From Agapetus fuscipes (lineage: Eukaryota > Arthropoda > Insecta > Trichoptera > Glossosomatidae): a stretch of 64,000 nt of DNA. The stretch's first letter is position 1. Each line of letters begins with the position of its first letter. The position numbers and the translations under genes were made by a program. The notes below the pieces were generated by a model. That model was not told where the DNA came from. It ran no database searches and was given only the letters and a program-made list of their open reading frames with translations. This document shows positions 22,141 through 33,171 of this stretch, in pieces. The stretch is from positions 8,246,001-8,310,000 of the forward strand of contig OX637339.1 of NCBI GenBank assembly GCA_951799405.1, in the 5' to 3' direction.

Positions 22141-22261
22141 AATTGTTAACATTATTTTTAATGTTCATTTTTTTCGGAACATGTCTACTTTAAAATACAA
22201 ATATAATAAAATACATACATAGATATTTAGATTTCAATGAAATATTGCTCTTATTGAGACA

Positions 22262-22810
22262 TATTTCAAATTGTTACGAATATGAGTAGTTGTGTTTGTC
22301 CGTGTGAGTTAATCATAAAGTCTGTGAAGTCACTCTTGAAATAAATAGATGTTAAGAACATGTATTTTTTCGTGATTGCTTGAGTTTTTATTAGAATGTT
22401 CTGGCAAAATCTGGCAAGTAGCGATTCTCCATGTTTCGAGTATGATCCTTAATCTTACTGCAAAATAAGCACCAAAAGTCTCTGTAGCTTCAGAAATCAA
22501 CTGACCGTTATATTGTGCAAGTTTAAAGTGACTCAGTATTCGAACCAAATCTACAAATACACAAATATGTAAAATAAATTACCGCAGTTTTAATTAATCT
22601 TTATTCTATCATTAATTGATGAGGCATTCACTTTGTAACCTTTCTTTTTTTAAATATTAAATTTAAAAAAACTAAAAACAATTTGTATATATAAAATAAG
22701 GACGAAAACTCTCTGCAGCTTCAAAAATCAACCGACCGTTGTATTGTGTAAATGTAAAGTGGCTCGGTATCTGAACCGAATCTGAAACAAATTAAGCAAA
22801 ATAAATCCCC
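22262..22810 (+). mobile_element. MITE-F copy plus a second partial copy
   Basis: 22262-22560 matches 3288-3560 and 60305-60605 (shared 'AAGTCTGTGAAGTC', 'GACCGTT' and 'GAATCT' blocks). 22680-22810 repeats the last ~110 bp ('TCAACCGACCGTTGTATTGTG'-type), so the end is duplicated locally. Class unknown. Confidence 0.55.
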
Positions 22811-23019
22811 GCATTCTTAATTAAATATAGCCCGAGTAAAATCATAACAAAATACTTGACCGTAAATAATAAGTCTGCAACTTAGATTACAGTCCAAGCG
22901 TATTAATTAATTGCTCTATTAAGCGTTAGTATACGTTCTCAGTTTACAGTAGAGACATAAATAATCCATTTCAACGCTGCTCTATAAAATATAGGGTAAG
23001 ATACTGACATGCTTAGTGC

Positions 23020-23400
23020 TCCACGAACATGGTAACACGCTGCGCATAATGGACCATGGTAAAGGATTACCACGGCAATGGTAAATTACCCGAGGAATGT
23101 AATGTACCCACGGTTAAGAAGCTTTTAATTGCGGTAAATTGAAGAAAAATAGAAAATAGATTGAATATTGGATGATTTTACTCTAAACAAGCAATAAAAT
23201 TGTTTGGAAATATAGATGTAATGGAGGAATAAAATGTACATATGTACAATTCAAGCAAAAAAGGTTTTCATTATGGTAAATTGGAAAAAAGAGAAAAAAA
23301 ATATTGTAAAAGAAACTTGATAAAAGGTAAACGAATTGTTAGCAAGTTTTGGACCATGGTAGAATACAAAAAAAAACAAAGTCGGTAAAATATGCTTAAT
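23020..23400. repeat. Cluster of GGTAA(A) motifs
   Basis: About ten copies of GGTAAA/GGTAAC or their complements (for example ACCATGGTAAAGGATTACC near 23050 and GGTAAATTACC near 23087) in under 400 bp. Spacing is irregular. May be a worn tandem repeat or a protein-binding cluster. Confidence 0.4.
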
Positions 23401-24039
23401 CTGACTTAACATTCAAAAACATGGTTGATTATTATAATAACGTCAAAAATTGTAATTTAATGTACAATTTCCACATTTTTTTAGATTTCAAGGGAAAGGG
23501 AAAATCTAATCTTTTTTTACCATAAATATTAAATTTATCATACATTGAATAAAAATAACATGAATAAGCTTAAGTAAATTACTGAAAAAGGAAAAAAAAT
23601 ATTACCTACGTTAAATATGTATTATTGTTGAGTCGTTGTAGAAAAAAAAATGGTTTTCAAAGTGCAAGATCTACGAGTTTATCAGAAAAAATACAATAAA
23701 AAAATATGTTTTTTGGTAAATTTCAAATTCAAGATTTTGCTTTACGATATTATGGTAGTTTGTGTGATGGGTAAAATACACCTAAGTTTCGTTAAAATAA
23801 ATGTAAAATGCCGAACATTTTTCAAGAATATTTATGAAGAATATTAATGAATATAACAATAATCCTAGTAAAATATGGAGACTCCTAGCGTATCCCATGC
23901 TCTACCATGATTTGTATGATCTTGTTCCTGTCTCTGGGGCATGTTCTTGCACCAGGACTTATGATTAATCACCGAGTGAGTATGGGCCTCCTCCAATACT
24001 TTGAGCACAGCACTTAACGTTCAAACGAGACAAATATAT

Positions 24040-24350
24040 ATTTTTAAATGTATGAAAACTGAAGCAGCGCCTTTAGTGAGAGATGCAGTTTCTATACATT
24101 TTTGGTAAACGCTGGAAATGATTTTGAACGTAAAGTTTACAGGATGATAATGAAGAGTTATATGGGAAGCGTTTGGACAGCATACCTGGCATTCTTAAAA
24201 CTTAACTTAAAGTATAAAGCTCAATGTCTAAACTTAAACATAGAATTATACAAAAAATGTACGGAAACTAAAACGTTAACTAGGAGGTGCTGTATTAATT
24301 TCCATGCGTTTTTTGGTAAGCGTTATGATTGAGTGCAAACGTTACATTTT
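24040..24350. mobile_element. MITE-G copies
   Basis: Contains 'ACATTTTTGGTAAACGCT' (about 24095) and 'GCGTTTTTTGGTAAGCGTTATG' like ends (about 24305), both matching the MITE-G termini at 17060-17170, with 'CCTTTAGTGAGAG' core remnants. Two diverged ends about 200 bp apart. Confidence 0.5.
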
Positions 24351-24785
24351 ATCCTCTATAGCGTTTTGTAGAGCACTCCATCATATTTTTTTGTTTCAAT
24401 ATTAAGACAATACAATGCACCTGCCGAGAAATCAAAACGGTTTATGTAGAGTAACTTTTCTAACAGCTAGAACTGTATTTTAAATGACTACACAATATAA
24501 AACTTTTTTGTGTCATAAAAATAAAAAAAATAAAGCAAGACTTCTTAATTTAATTACTATTTAATATTCAAACAGTCAAAGGAACCTGTAACCGCGAGTA
24601 GACATCGCGTCCCCAAAGTGGCGGACAGTTGAATGCTCGCCAAGCTTTAATGAAGGGTAGGGATGAAATAAAATAGTCCCCGTGGACCAAAAGGTTGTTG
24701 TTTTCCAATCTGGTGACTTATTCCACCAAATCTATTATGTACGTGGCAAAGATATATTAATAAATTTGACCTTTTGCTTACATGT

Positions 24786-25035
24786 GTCGGTGTTATGGCC
24801 GAGGGGGCCAAGTGGGCTGATCATTCTAGCGTGTTTGGAATAGAACAACGTTGATTTGATCTCCGCCTCGGTCATTTGACCATAACTTTGACCCTGGTTC
24901 AACAGATGTTATTGGGTAATTATTAATTAATAATTCATTAAAATAAACAATAGTGAGTTATTAATTGATAATATTAATACCTGCTTCTGGCCAGGCAGAA
25001 TAGGTTGGTGAATTGCATTCCTCTTCACAAATCTA
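24786..25035 (+). mobile_element. SINE-T3 copy
   Basis: Head 'TTATGGCCGAGGGGGCCAAG', then 'AGCGTGTTTGGAATAGAA', B-box region 'GATCTCCGCCTCGGTCA', and tail 'GGTTGGTGAATTGCATTCC'. Also at 28560-28715 and in reverse at 56693-56920. Confidence 0.7.
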
Positions 25036-25278
25036 TTTAAAAAAAAAAAGTGTAAGTTTATTTCTACACACTAAACATGAACCCTCTGATCAGCCTCATA
25101 CCAACTTATTAATCAAGGAAAATAATCGAATCGGATAAAAAGGCTGAACAAAGTAGCTGACTGAAAGGCATAAAGAAGATTGGAAGAGGTTCACGTCCAG
25201 GAATAAACTGTGAAAGGCTGGAAGAGAACGCCGGTAAATAGCTCAACGACAGGTAAACTGCTGCTAGGGGCACCCAGA

Positions 25279-25282
<4 letters not shown>

Positions 25283-25312
<30 letters not shown>

Positions 25313-26933
25313 CATTGAGAGGGGAAAATCTTCAAAAGATTCCTGCCATTGTTTCCGCCGGCAGGATATGTGAGATTTTTACTCACTAAAAACCCCCCTC
25401 TGCATCTTGCCACACCCTGGAACTGCCGTCAAGCATGACATCGGGGTGTGGTGTGTCTTTACATGCACAGCATGTCTTCACATTTCAGTTGCGTCAATTG
25501 GCAAATCTAGACTATCTACATTGTGTTAAGACTAATTAATCTACATTAACACTACTATCAACAGAGACTAGATTTACTACATTTTGGCGGGTCGTGTTCA
25601 TCCTTCGCCTTACGCGCTCGGCATCCTCCTTCTTTCCGATCACGCGAGAGGCAAAGGTATCCCAGGCCCGCCAGTTCTCCTCTGATTGGAGCATTGACGG
25701 TACTACCATGTCCAGGTCTAGTCGATCGACCACAATGGTTGCCATTAATGACCCCCTGTGGTCCGCCCAGGCAGGACACGACAGTAGCGTGTGCTCCGCG
25801 TCATCATTTTCTGAGTCGCAGTGCCAGCATGCTGCAGTTGCTTCTTTTCCTATACGGTGTAGGAAAAAACCGAAACAACCGTGTCCACTCAGCATCTGCG
25901 TGAGCCGGTAGTTCAGGCAGCCATGCTTCCTCGAGTACCAAGGCTCGAGTTGGCTGACAAGCCTGTTCGTCCAGCGTCCTTTAGATGCCGAGTTCCAGCG
26001 ATCCTGCCACTTTGACAGCGTCAGTTTCCTATGGTGCGGTCCCTTACCTGATTCATAGACTGCTTTGCGCTCAAGCGCCAGCAGATCTATGGGTGGAGAA
26101 GAAGCCAGCACCAATGCCGCTTCCTCGGACATGGTGCGGTAGCCGGAGATCACTCTCAGCGCGCTTCTTCTCTGGACGGCAGCCATCTTCTTCCTGTACA
26201 GCTCTGTCTCAAGCGCCTGCGCCCAAATGGGTGCCCCATACAGAAGTGTGGAGTGGACCACCTCATGCAATAGTTTCCTCCTGCATGATTTCGGCCCACC
26301 CACGTTCGGCATGAGCCTCCCCAACTGTATCGCTGCTCCGCTTGCCTTTGCAGCCGCCAGCTCGATGTGTTCTCCGAAACGAAGACCACGATCGAGTTGG
26401 ATTCCAAGGTAGCGTAGCGATTTAGCCAACGGCACCTCAAAACCCTCTAGCAGTAGCTTAGGCAGCAGAGGTCGTCGCTTGCGACAAAACAGTACGGCTT
26501 CGGTCTTCTGTATGGCCAGTTCCAAACCAGCTCTGTCAAGCCATACCTTTACCCGTCTGAGAGCCTCGTTCCCTATAACTTCAAGTTCACGGGAAGTCCT
26601 CCCCTCGATCATCACTGCGATGTCGTCCGCAAAAGCAACAATGCTCGACCCCTCAGGCATGTCCGTCCGCAACAGACCATCGTATAAAGCATTCCACAAG
26701 GTCGGTCCTAAGACCGATCCCTGCGGGACGCCAGACGTGATCCGCCGCTTCTCTTCCACACCAGAGGCACCGTGCCGATACTCAAGACTTCGGCCATCGA
26801 AGTAACTTTCAAGCATGGCCATCAAATAGTCTGGCACGCGGAAGCTCTCCCTCAGCGCTCTGAGGATTAATTCCCATCGCGCAGAGTTAAAAGCATTCCG
26901 GATGTCCAGCGCTATCATGACAACACGTCGGTG
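25283..26933 (-). mobile_element. 5'-truncated R1-clade non-LTR retrotransposon with target duplication
   Basis: Flanked by a perfect 17-bp direct repeat AGGGGCACCCAGAGCCT (25266-25282 and 26934-26950). On the minus strand the element ends in a ~30-nt poly(A) (the T run at 25282-25312) after a ~220-bp 3' UTR. It begins inside the RT domain at 26933, so about two thirds of ORF2 and all of ORF1 are missing. Intact tail and duplication indicate a young insertion. Confidence 0.9.
25536..26918 (-). CDS. R1-clade reverse transcriptase, 5'-truncated (open 3' two-thirds of RT plus C-terminus)
   Basis: 460 open codons. Residues 1-100 hold RT motifs LDIRNAFNSARW, GVPQGSVLGP (63-72) and FADD (96-99); then RYLGIQLD and a long connection domain. 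The C-terminal zinc knuckle is C364-x2-C367-x8-H376-x4-C381 (CWHC ... HTLLSC), as in R1/I-group elements. The N-terminal endonuclease and the first RT motifs are absent because the insertion is 5'-truncated at 26933; the ATG at 26918 is an internal Met and not a real start. No stop interrupts the rest. The sequence is GC-richer than its surroundings, as expected for a recently arrived element. It cannot mobilise itself. Telling R1 from other R1-clade lineages needs a search. Confidence 0.85.
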   Translation of the reverse strand: MIALDIRNAFNSARWELILRALRESFRVPDYLMAMLESYFDGRSLEYRHGASGVEEKRRITSGVPQGSVLGPTLWNALYDGLLRTDMPEGSSIVAFADDIAVMIEGRTSRELEVIGNEALRRVKVWLDRAGLELAIQKTEAVLFCRKRRPLLPKLLLEGFEVPLAKSLRYLGIQLDRGLRFGEHIELAAAKASGAAIQLGRLMPNVGGPKSCRRKLLHEVVHSTLLYGAPIWAQALETELYRKKMAAVQRRSALRVISGYRTMSEEAALVLASSPPIDLLALERKAVYESGKGPHHRKLTLSKWQDRWNSASKGRWTNRLVSQLEPWYSRKHGCLNYRLTQMLSGHGCFGFFLHRIGKEATAACWHCDSENDDAEHTLLSCPAWADHRGSLMATIVVDRLDLDMVVPSMLQSEENWRAWDTFASRVIGKKEDAERVRRRMNTTRQNVVNLVSVDSSVNVD

Positions 26934-27059
26934 AGGGGCACCCAGAGCCTAATCCAGGTTGTCGTGCCAGCAGTGATGACGATGATTAATTGGTCAGTAT
27001 TTGCATGTCTTCAGACTCTTTGTCTCGCACTTGCCATTGTCCATCTTGCGCGACGTTTT

Positions 27060-27330
27060 TATGTGCGCAGGATGGTGTCCTGAGCGAGGCCAGCTTTTAT
27101 TGTTTGATCCGCTCTCGGGGCCGAGCTGCAGCCGCGATGGCCGCTCAATAAAACGATTAGAGTTTTACGGGCAAACATTCGGCGTCAGGAGAGGAATAAA
27201 TTGGGCTTTATGTCCGTCAGGTATCCATCAAAATGGAAACCAACAAACTGTGGAGGTGTCCTGTGCAAAAAATAAGAAATATCTGGAAACAGCACGTCAA
27301 AGTATTAAAAAACCTGAAGTGATATATTGC
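27060..27330. other. GC-richer apparently unique stretch (candidate regulatory DNA)
   Basis: Contains 'CTTTTATTGTTTGATCC' and, about 60 bp on, 'CTCAATAAAACGATTAGAG', i.e. TTTATTG and CAATAAA in inverted order on a GC-rich background (CTCGGGGCCGAGCTGCAGCC, 20 nt). No repeat family matched. The open frame across it has no recognised domain. Confidence 0.3.
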
Positions 27331-27527
27331 TAAGTTCCTTACGGCCCGAAGGCGACGGATGGCGATTCGTTGCCGAATGTAAAGTGGATTGTGATTCTCG
27401 TAACAAAATTTGACAATGATATCTTCAGCGAAGGATAGAAATGTCTCGAAACTGTCCGTAATGAACCCGGGAATTTCACCCCGCTTTACAGCTAAGGATA
27501 GAAAGTTGTCAGGAGATTTACAAATAT

Positions 27528-27700
27528 CTAATCTAATCTAATCTAAGTTGCAAAGATATGTTACATTGGAGATTCACATTACATGCATTCTCACAACCAG
27601 ACACGTACAAGTTCGCGCTTGCACATGCCTCATGTGAACCTACAACATAAAAACCAAATCTCAAATGGACATACACCCTACAACTCTACGAAAAATTGTA
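27528..27700 (-). mobile_element. Ret-A copy, 5'-truncated, (TCTAA)n tail
   Basis: (TCTAA)n at 27528-27546 followed by the 3' two thirds of Ret-A; stops near the 'CTCTACGAAAAATTG' point. Confidence 0.75.
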
Positions 27701-28189
27701 AGGAGTGTAGGTACGACATATAAATATTGTCGCGTCAGTACCTACATGCATCTACTTAACGTACTTTACCCACTTATCGATGCGCACCACCTATAACAGA
27801 ATAATAATAAAACGCTTTTGACAGCATATTGTTTTCGTTGTTGGAAAGTAAATTAATGTAGGTTTACAGTTCATGAGTACTTTCTTTGTGATCTATATAC
27901 ATAAAACTTTTATTGGGAATAATGTTATAAAATGTTTACTGTCAACCTTACCGCGGCAAAAGCGGATTCCTTTGATTTTTGACAGACAAGCGTCGAAAAT
28001 AAATAAGCACTCAAAATTTGCATTTTTTTCATAATTTCATCTTTACTTGTGATTAATTGTAAACCTATTGATTTACTTGTGAAACTTAATCATGAATAAA
28101 GAAAAGAGATTCATGGCTTGATGACTCCGTTGCTTTGTTTGAAGTTTGGCAAACCTTGGACAGTGAGTGTCCGGTATTGTTAAGGCTTG

Positions 28190-28335
28190 CATGTCTGCGG
28201 ATTTTAATTAGCAGTTAAATTGCGGGGTTATTAATTTAATCAAATTATGCTAAATCAAAGGGTCGTTATTGTAAAGGCAGGGGACCATTAATGGTGGCAA
28301 TAAAGGTTATTGCAGGGGGCGCAAAAAGGGGAGAA
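28190..28335. other. Candidate conserved regulatory element
   Basis: Dense homeodomain-type sites (TTTTAATTAG, TTATTAATTTAATC, CCATTAATGG), a TCF-like AATCAAAGGG and two CAATAAAGG/TTATTG motifs within 140 bp; no repeat match. Not a gene. Confidence 0.35.
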
Positions 28336-28559
28336 ATAAAAATACGGAAAAACACACGTTAAATTAACGATACTCGGTTGATATGAGATGCACAACGGTA
28401 AGTTTTTTTTTATCAGAACTTGATTTGTTTTTTCATTTGATCCGGGAACAAATGAAAAAATCCTCCCAAGCATAAATGCCATTAAATTGCTTGCCAATCA
28501 TCAGTAAGATTTGATATAAAGAAAACTTCAGTGGGCCGGATGAAACTGCCTCTAGGATT

Positions 28560-28715
28560 ATCAGAAATGTGGATGTTATGGCCGAAGAAATCAAGCCGCT
28601 ATTCTTGACTAGCGTATTTGAACAGAATAATGTGATGGAATCACGATTGGACCTTTTTTTAAAATAGGTTTGTGTGAAGAAGAATGTAATTTACCAGCCC
28701 AGAAACACCTATTAA
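28560..28715 (+). mobile_element. SINE-T3 copy, shortened
   Basis: 'TTATGGCCGAAGAAATCAAG' head, 'TAGCGTATTTGAACAGAA', and tail 'GTAATTTACCAGCCCAGAA'-type; about 100 bp of middle missing. Confidence 0.6.
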
Positions 28716-28885
28716 TATCACTTAAGTTCCATCTAGCTTACAGAAACTGGGTCTTGCTTGAATATTGGCGCTTTGCAGTGACGACCAAGCTCATAAACAA
28801 CACCTCTGCGGCACTACAACAAGTGTCATAGATCCCTAGAGTCTCAGAAATCTAGGGAGTCTCACGCACTGAATTTCTAAAACAA
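28716..28885 (+). mobile_element. SINE-T2-X 3' part
   Basis: 'ACTGGGTCTTGCTTGAATA', 'GACGACCAAGCTC', then tail X 'CACCTCTGCGGCACTACAAC' and the 'CTAGAGTCTC ... CTAGGGAGTCTC' hairpin. Head missing. Confidence 0.7.
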
Positions 28886-28887
28886 AA

Positions 28888-29060
28888 AGATCACCCCGTT
28901 TCAGGGAAGGTCTGCAAAAATTGCATTTGTTCATTTGAGGTTTGATTTTAATATATGTAAGTACACATGGAGCATTTACACACGCGAACTTACACGTGTA
29001 TATTTGTGGGCATGCATTGAATATGAATTTTATTTGTTAATATTTCTTTACAACTTTGAT
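28888..29060 (+). mobile_element. Ret-A copy, 5'-truncated
   Basis: Starts at 'TCACCCCGTTTCAGGGAAGG' and runs to the 3' end. Directly abuts the SINE-T2-X tail. Confidence 0.7.
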
Positions 29061-29074
29061 TATAGTGTCATTAA

Positions 29075-29345
29075 TATGCTAAGGGGGGCCAGAGCCTCTA
29101 CTGAGTTGTCCTATGTAGAGCATAATGTGAAAAGATTTCCAACTGTTTGAATTTTTTCATCGAATGATTCGTCAAACGTGTAAATGTAGTACCCACCATA
29201 TCTGAGTCTTGTCTGCTATATATTCTTGTATAATGTCTCATACTATAACTGTAACTGTGTTTTGATTCTGCTTAGGGTGGGCCAGAGTCTCTGCAGAATG
29301 TCCCATGTACAGTGCGATGTTAGAGACCCCCAGCTGTTAGCAGGA
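29075..29345 (-). pseudogene. LINE-M 3' end, two diverged pieces
   Basis: 'GGCCAGAGCCTCTACTGAG' (29087) and 'GGCCAGAGTCTCTGCAGAA' (29280) both match the LINE-M 3' end in reverse; no coding part remains. Confidence 0.45.
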
Positions 29346-29774
29346 ACTAGACAGTCGCCCACCGGAACTGGCTGAGATTTATCGAAACATCCCAGAGTTA
29401 TTAATGTGGACTATGCTGCTATGTAAGTAAGTAAAGCAAAGTTCATAACATGTAAAGATTAGTTCAAAACTGGTCAACAATTTATTTCACTTTGATAAAT
29501 TGCGATATTTCAATTTCTGTTTACCTACTCGTATCTTTACGCTTCTTGTATTTTCGAAACTGGCATATTCCATTTATTTATTTTAATGTATTTATGAACT
29601 GCTTAAAAGCCTTTTGCAAGTATGAAGTTAGTTCATCTAGGCAAATCAAAAGATAAAATAATATAACTACAAGTAGAAAGAAAGTTTTTTTTTAGGCTTA
29701 GATAAACTGTTGACAATGATTGCAATCCTTTTAAATATTATGTAAAATACAGTAATGTAAAAGTACTGTACAAA

Positions 29775-29915
29775 ACGAATGTAAAAGAAGAAAGTGCATG
29801 AAAAAGGTGATGGGTATGAATGAATTGAAAGACATGCCGGGATAGGTAAAATTGAGACAAATCAGCAGAGGCTCTAGCCACCCCTATCGGAATGGCAAAA
29901 AGACACAATAACAGT
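29775..29915 (+). pseudogene. LINE-M 3' end
   Basis: 'GTGCATGAAAAAGGTGATGG', 'AGAGGCTCTAGCCACCCCTA' and an AATGGC end, as at 18770-18905. Confidence 0.65.
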
Positions 29916-30139
29916 TGATTAATTAAATAAATATGGAGTAATTAAAAAATGTCATTATACAAAAAACGAAAACCAAATAATAAGTTTAAAGACCAGTTTG
30001 TACTTTTTTACGTCCGCTTTTTTAATTGTTAAAAAATGTCATGTGTTTTTTTATTTGTAAAATACCATTAGATATTTTTATCTAATGCATGTACGCGCTG
30101 TTGTTTTTTGTACCAGAAAGAAAAAAGTTTAAGCTGCAC

Positions 30140-30370
30140 CCTACCCTTAGTACGAGTTGCAAAACTTGAGTAATGTAAAGTTTACGGCAATTATTAAAGA
30201 GTGATTTCCCTCAAAATTGGCCGTTATTGCTTCTTTGATCATCACTGTAACTCTTTTGCTACGACCATAAAGTAAGAAACAAAAACGGCAGATTTTGGAA
30301 GAAATCACTCTTTAATATTTTCCGTAAACTTTACTTTTCTCAAGTTTTGCGACTCGTACTAAGGGTACAG
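30140..30370. mobile_element. MITE-B fold-back element, copy 3
   Basis: TACCCTTAGTACGAGTTGC at the left, inverted at the right as 'CGACTCGTACTAAGGGTA'. About 230 bp. Confidence 0.8.
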
Positions 30371-31434
30371 TTCATTTTACCAAATCGAATTAAATACTGC
30401 TTGCAAGCTTTCAATTGAAATCCGATTGATTTATTGTTCCCATAACGCCACCAGCTATTTTTTCCAATGCAGATAAACAAACATTTGGTAGATGCACCAT
30501 CATTATTCCGGTGCCGGATCTTGTATCTCTACAGCACTCCAGCATCCTTCCATACCCACGTGCAGGCAACTTTCTTCTGCGACGCGTGGGTGAACCTTCT
30601 TGAGCGGTCTTTTTTTATCGAAGTTTTAATTGTATTGTTAATTGTTGTGCTAACAACGTGTCTTAAAAATCAAAATGATGAATTGATCATGGGGAAACAT
30701 AAACATGCCTGTATAGAACTGCAGTAGGTATAGGTGACATTTTTATTTAAAAAAAAACTAATGAAGTTGACCTTTTATCAAGATTTGGGGGTTTCCCGTT
30801 TTATTAATAGAGCAGGTTCTCGTTCCTGAGATCATACTTATTTTAAGGACAATAATAATTTAAGGCGTTTCGTAAGTCTACTGTTTAATCGACTGTAATC
30901 ATAAGTAGGTAATTGATTTGATTTCGAGGTAAGTTAAGAAAAACTTTTTTGGCATGTACATTAATCCGTATTATTTGTTATATGTTGATTCTTGAAAAAA
31001 GACAGATTATATTTTGCACAACTTAGCACTTAGAGCCGACCAAATTTTCATTGATACACACCAAAAATATCTTGTATTATCTAGATTTATGGCAGTTAGT
31101 TTGTGAAAGGTCATGTCTAAATTCAATAAAAAAATGTGAATTTGTAAGACTTTTTGCATTAAATTTATTATCTTTTTGATCCTCAAATTTTCATTCTTAA
31201 ATTTTTATTTCATTTGCTATTAGTTGCTACGGAATTAGTTACATAAATATGTGACATTTGCCCGAAAAAAAATTAAAACTTCTAACATCTGTACAAAATG
31301 GTTCAGTGCTGGATTTGGAAATGAGGTTTTTGTCTTCACCACCCGTTGACATAATTTGTAAGTTAATGGCTGTAGGTAGGAAATATTTTGTTCTAAGACG
31401 AGTGTAAATATAACTCGAACGAAATAGAACTCGT
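30371..31434. other. No recognisable feature
   Basis: AT-rich apart from 30520-30610, which has a CCCACGTGCAGG...GACGCGTGGG inverted pair including an E-box (CACGTG). No gene seen. Confidence 0.35.
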
Positions 31435-31560
31435 ATTGTCTTGTATCCAGCCGCTATTCCGCTTAGGGTAGTCAGTAGCTTTCCAGATGTGTCTCCACTT
31501 TTTTCTGTACTTGCACACTTCTTCCATGTACTATACATTCATCACTCTCTTCTCTGTTTC
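31435..31560 (-). pseudogene. LINE-M 3' end
   Basis: 'CCGCTTAGGGTAGTCAGTAG', 'GATGTGTCTCCACTTTTTTC' and 'GCACACTTCTTCCATG' match the LINE-M 3' end in reverse. Confidence 0.5.
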
Positions 31561-31729
31561 TCAGAATCTGTTCCACTTACAATACTCGTACTGTGTGTTT
31601 CTTTCTACAATTAGAAACTGTAAGTTTGTGACCGTTTTTAAATTATCTTTTCACTAGCAGATGTTATTCAGTACAGGCAGTACAAAACATGGTGTAAATA
31701 CTCAACTATTGAGTAAACAGAAAAATTAA

Positions 31730-31800
31730 TGCCTGACACAACATCACCTCTAGTGCGTGTTTTGGTTTTCATACATTTTTTTCTGTTAACGCAAATTCTT
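31730..31800. mobile_element. MITE-G half
   Basis: 'CACCTCTAGTGCGTGTTTTGG' core (20 of its bases shared) and 'CATACATTTTTTTCTGTTAACG' like end; only one arm is well kept. Confidence 0.45.
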
Positions 31801-32049
31801 TGGGTACAGTACATTTAGCTTAGTATGCTTGATGTGCTTCAAGAGCTTTATCTCTGGGGTGTTGCTTAGGCTGCGCTTGCAAGCAGACGCCACATCGCTG
31901 CAGGGGTCACAAATCAGTCGCGCTGAGTGCAAGAGGAAGGTGTAAATCAGCCTTAAACATCACTCACACACTCATCGACAACCTTTTTGATCACTTTAAT
32001 TTAAAAAAAACGTAGCTTTCTAGTTTTTCTTAGCTTATATTTTCCAATA

Positions 32050-32315
32050 ATGAACGACTGACGAAGAGAGTGTTCAAAGGAAATGTCAGAGGAAAACGTG
32101 GAATGGAAAGACCGGGTAAGAAATATATACCTATACCAAAACTGCAAAAGAATAGAACCTGCAGAGTGAGAATAAGACAAGAGTATGTATAAGGAAAGTG
32201 ATGAATTTTGAAGAGATGAAAGAGATATGCAAGGATAGAAAAAAATAGAGACACATCTGTGGAGATACCGGTCACACTTAGTGGAAAGGCGTAGGAATAC
32301 AGTAACAGTATATAT
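32050..32315 (+). pseudogene. LINE-M remnant
   Basis: The plus strand reads NERLTKRVFKGNVRGKRGM, then after a frame break MNFEEMKEICKDRKK and the 3' 'GGAGATACCGGTCACAC' end. Same order as 11040-11399. Confidence 0.65.
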
Positions 32316-32344
32316 CTGTCATTCACAAAAAATAAAATTGGATC

Positions 32345-32505
32345 CTGAGACGAGTATGTCAAGCTATCTTTCAAACTTTTAGTAGGTCTTCCAGCTCGAC
32401 GTACACCTCCTGGTATCACATTTGCTGCAATGTGTTCTAATCTTGATGACTCGTGATTCTGGAGATATAATCTCTCCAAAATTGCCTCCTGGATCTGCTC
32501 CATGT
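32345..32505 (-). pseudogene. Unidentified coding remnant
   Basis: The minus strand has an open stretch with EAILERLYLQNHESSRLEHI and GGVRRAGRPTKSLKDSLTY; the GRPTKSLKDSL block looks like the last part of a transposon or LINE protein. Not identified. Confidence 0.3.
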
Positions 32506-33171
32506 GATCATTGCGATGAGATTCCGCAATGTTCTGCCTGTGATAAGTTTAAAAAATTCTGATAGCAATGAAAAAAACAATGCAGTTTTCAGCTGGTTTT
32601 AGGTGACATAGTACGTTATAATTTTAAACATATGTAGAACACACTGATATTTTTTTTACTGTTTAAAAAATGGCATACACGAATATCATTTTTTTAGGGC
32701 GCCAACAGCTAAGTTCTTTAAAAAGGTAAGTACTTGATGCTACATTTAAATCAACCAAACATATTATCATCAAGTAAAACAAAAAACACCACTTAATCCC
32801 ATTGGAAAAAATATTTGACAAAACATCAAATCCTTATTAACAGGGACAGCGTCTAAGTAGAATAAACTAAAAGAGCAACAAAATATTTACATCTTCAAAG
32901 GTTGGCAATTTCTGTCTGGTCGCCGAGGTTCGATTTCATTGTCAGCGTTCCGGATACAGCTGAGGTCAGAGTCGTTCCTGAGCAGAGCAAGATCCAGCTC
33001 TGGATGGACATAAACCTGTCGTCATACCAAACCTGAAAAACCACACCAAATAAGCTTTATTTCTACCTAAGACGCAAACTTTTAGGTATAAATTGGCACG
33101 TGCAGTTTGGGTAAGATAAATTAAGATTCGCATTCACGCCTACCCTTACAGAGATTTCTAAGAATTGTTCA
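32506..33171. other. No recognisable feature
   Basis: AT-rich; a slightly GC-richer stretch at 32905-33020 has no recognised identity. Confidence 0.35.

Larger units (their letters stand above)
25135..26990 (+). mobile_element. Older LINE 3' end interrupted by the R1-clade insertion
   Basis: 25135-25282 and 26934-26990 join across the insertion into a LINE 3' end with 'GAAGAGGTTCACG', 'CTGGAAGAGAACGC' and a terminal GATGACGATGA run. The clade is not resolved. The join point is the 17-bp duplication. Confidence 0.55.

Noticed and set aside
25594..26805. Several plus-strand frames over the R1-clade element
   Set aside because: Antisense shadows of the reverse-transcriptase frame.
27001..27333. 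110-codon plus-strand frame as a host gene
   Set aside because: No recognised domain, no supporting splice or codon pattern; kept only as part of a candidate regulatory island.
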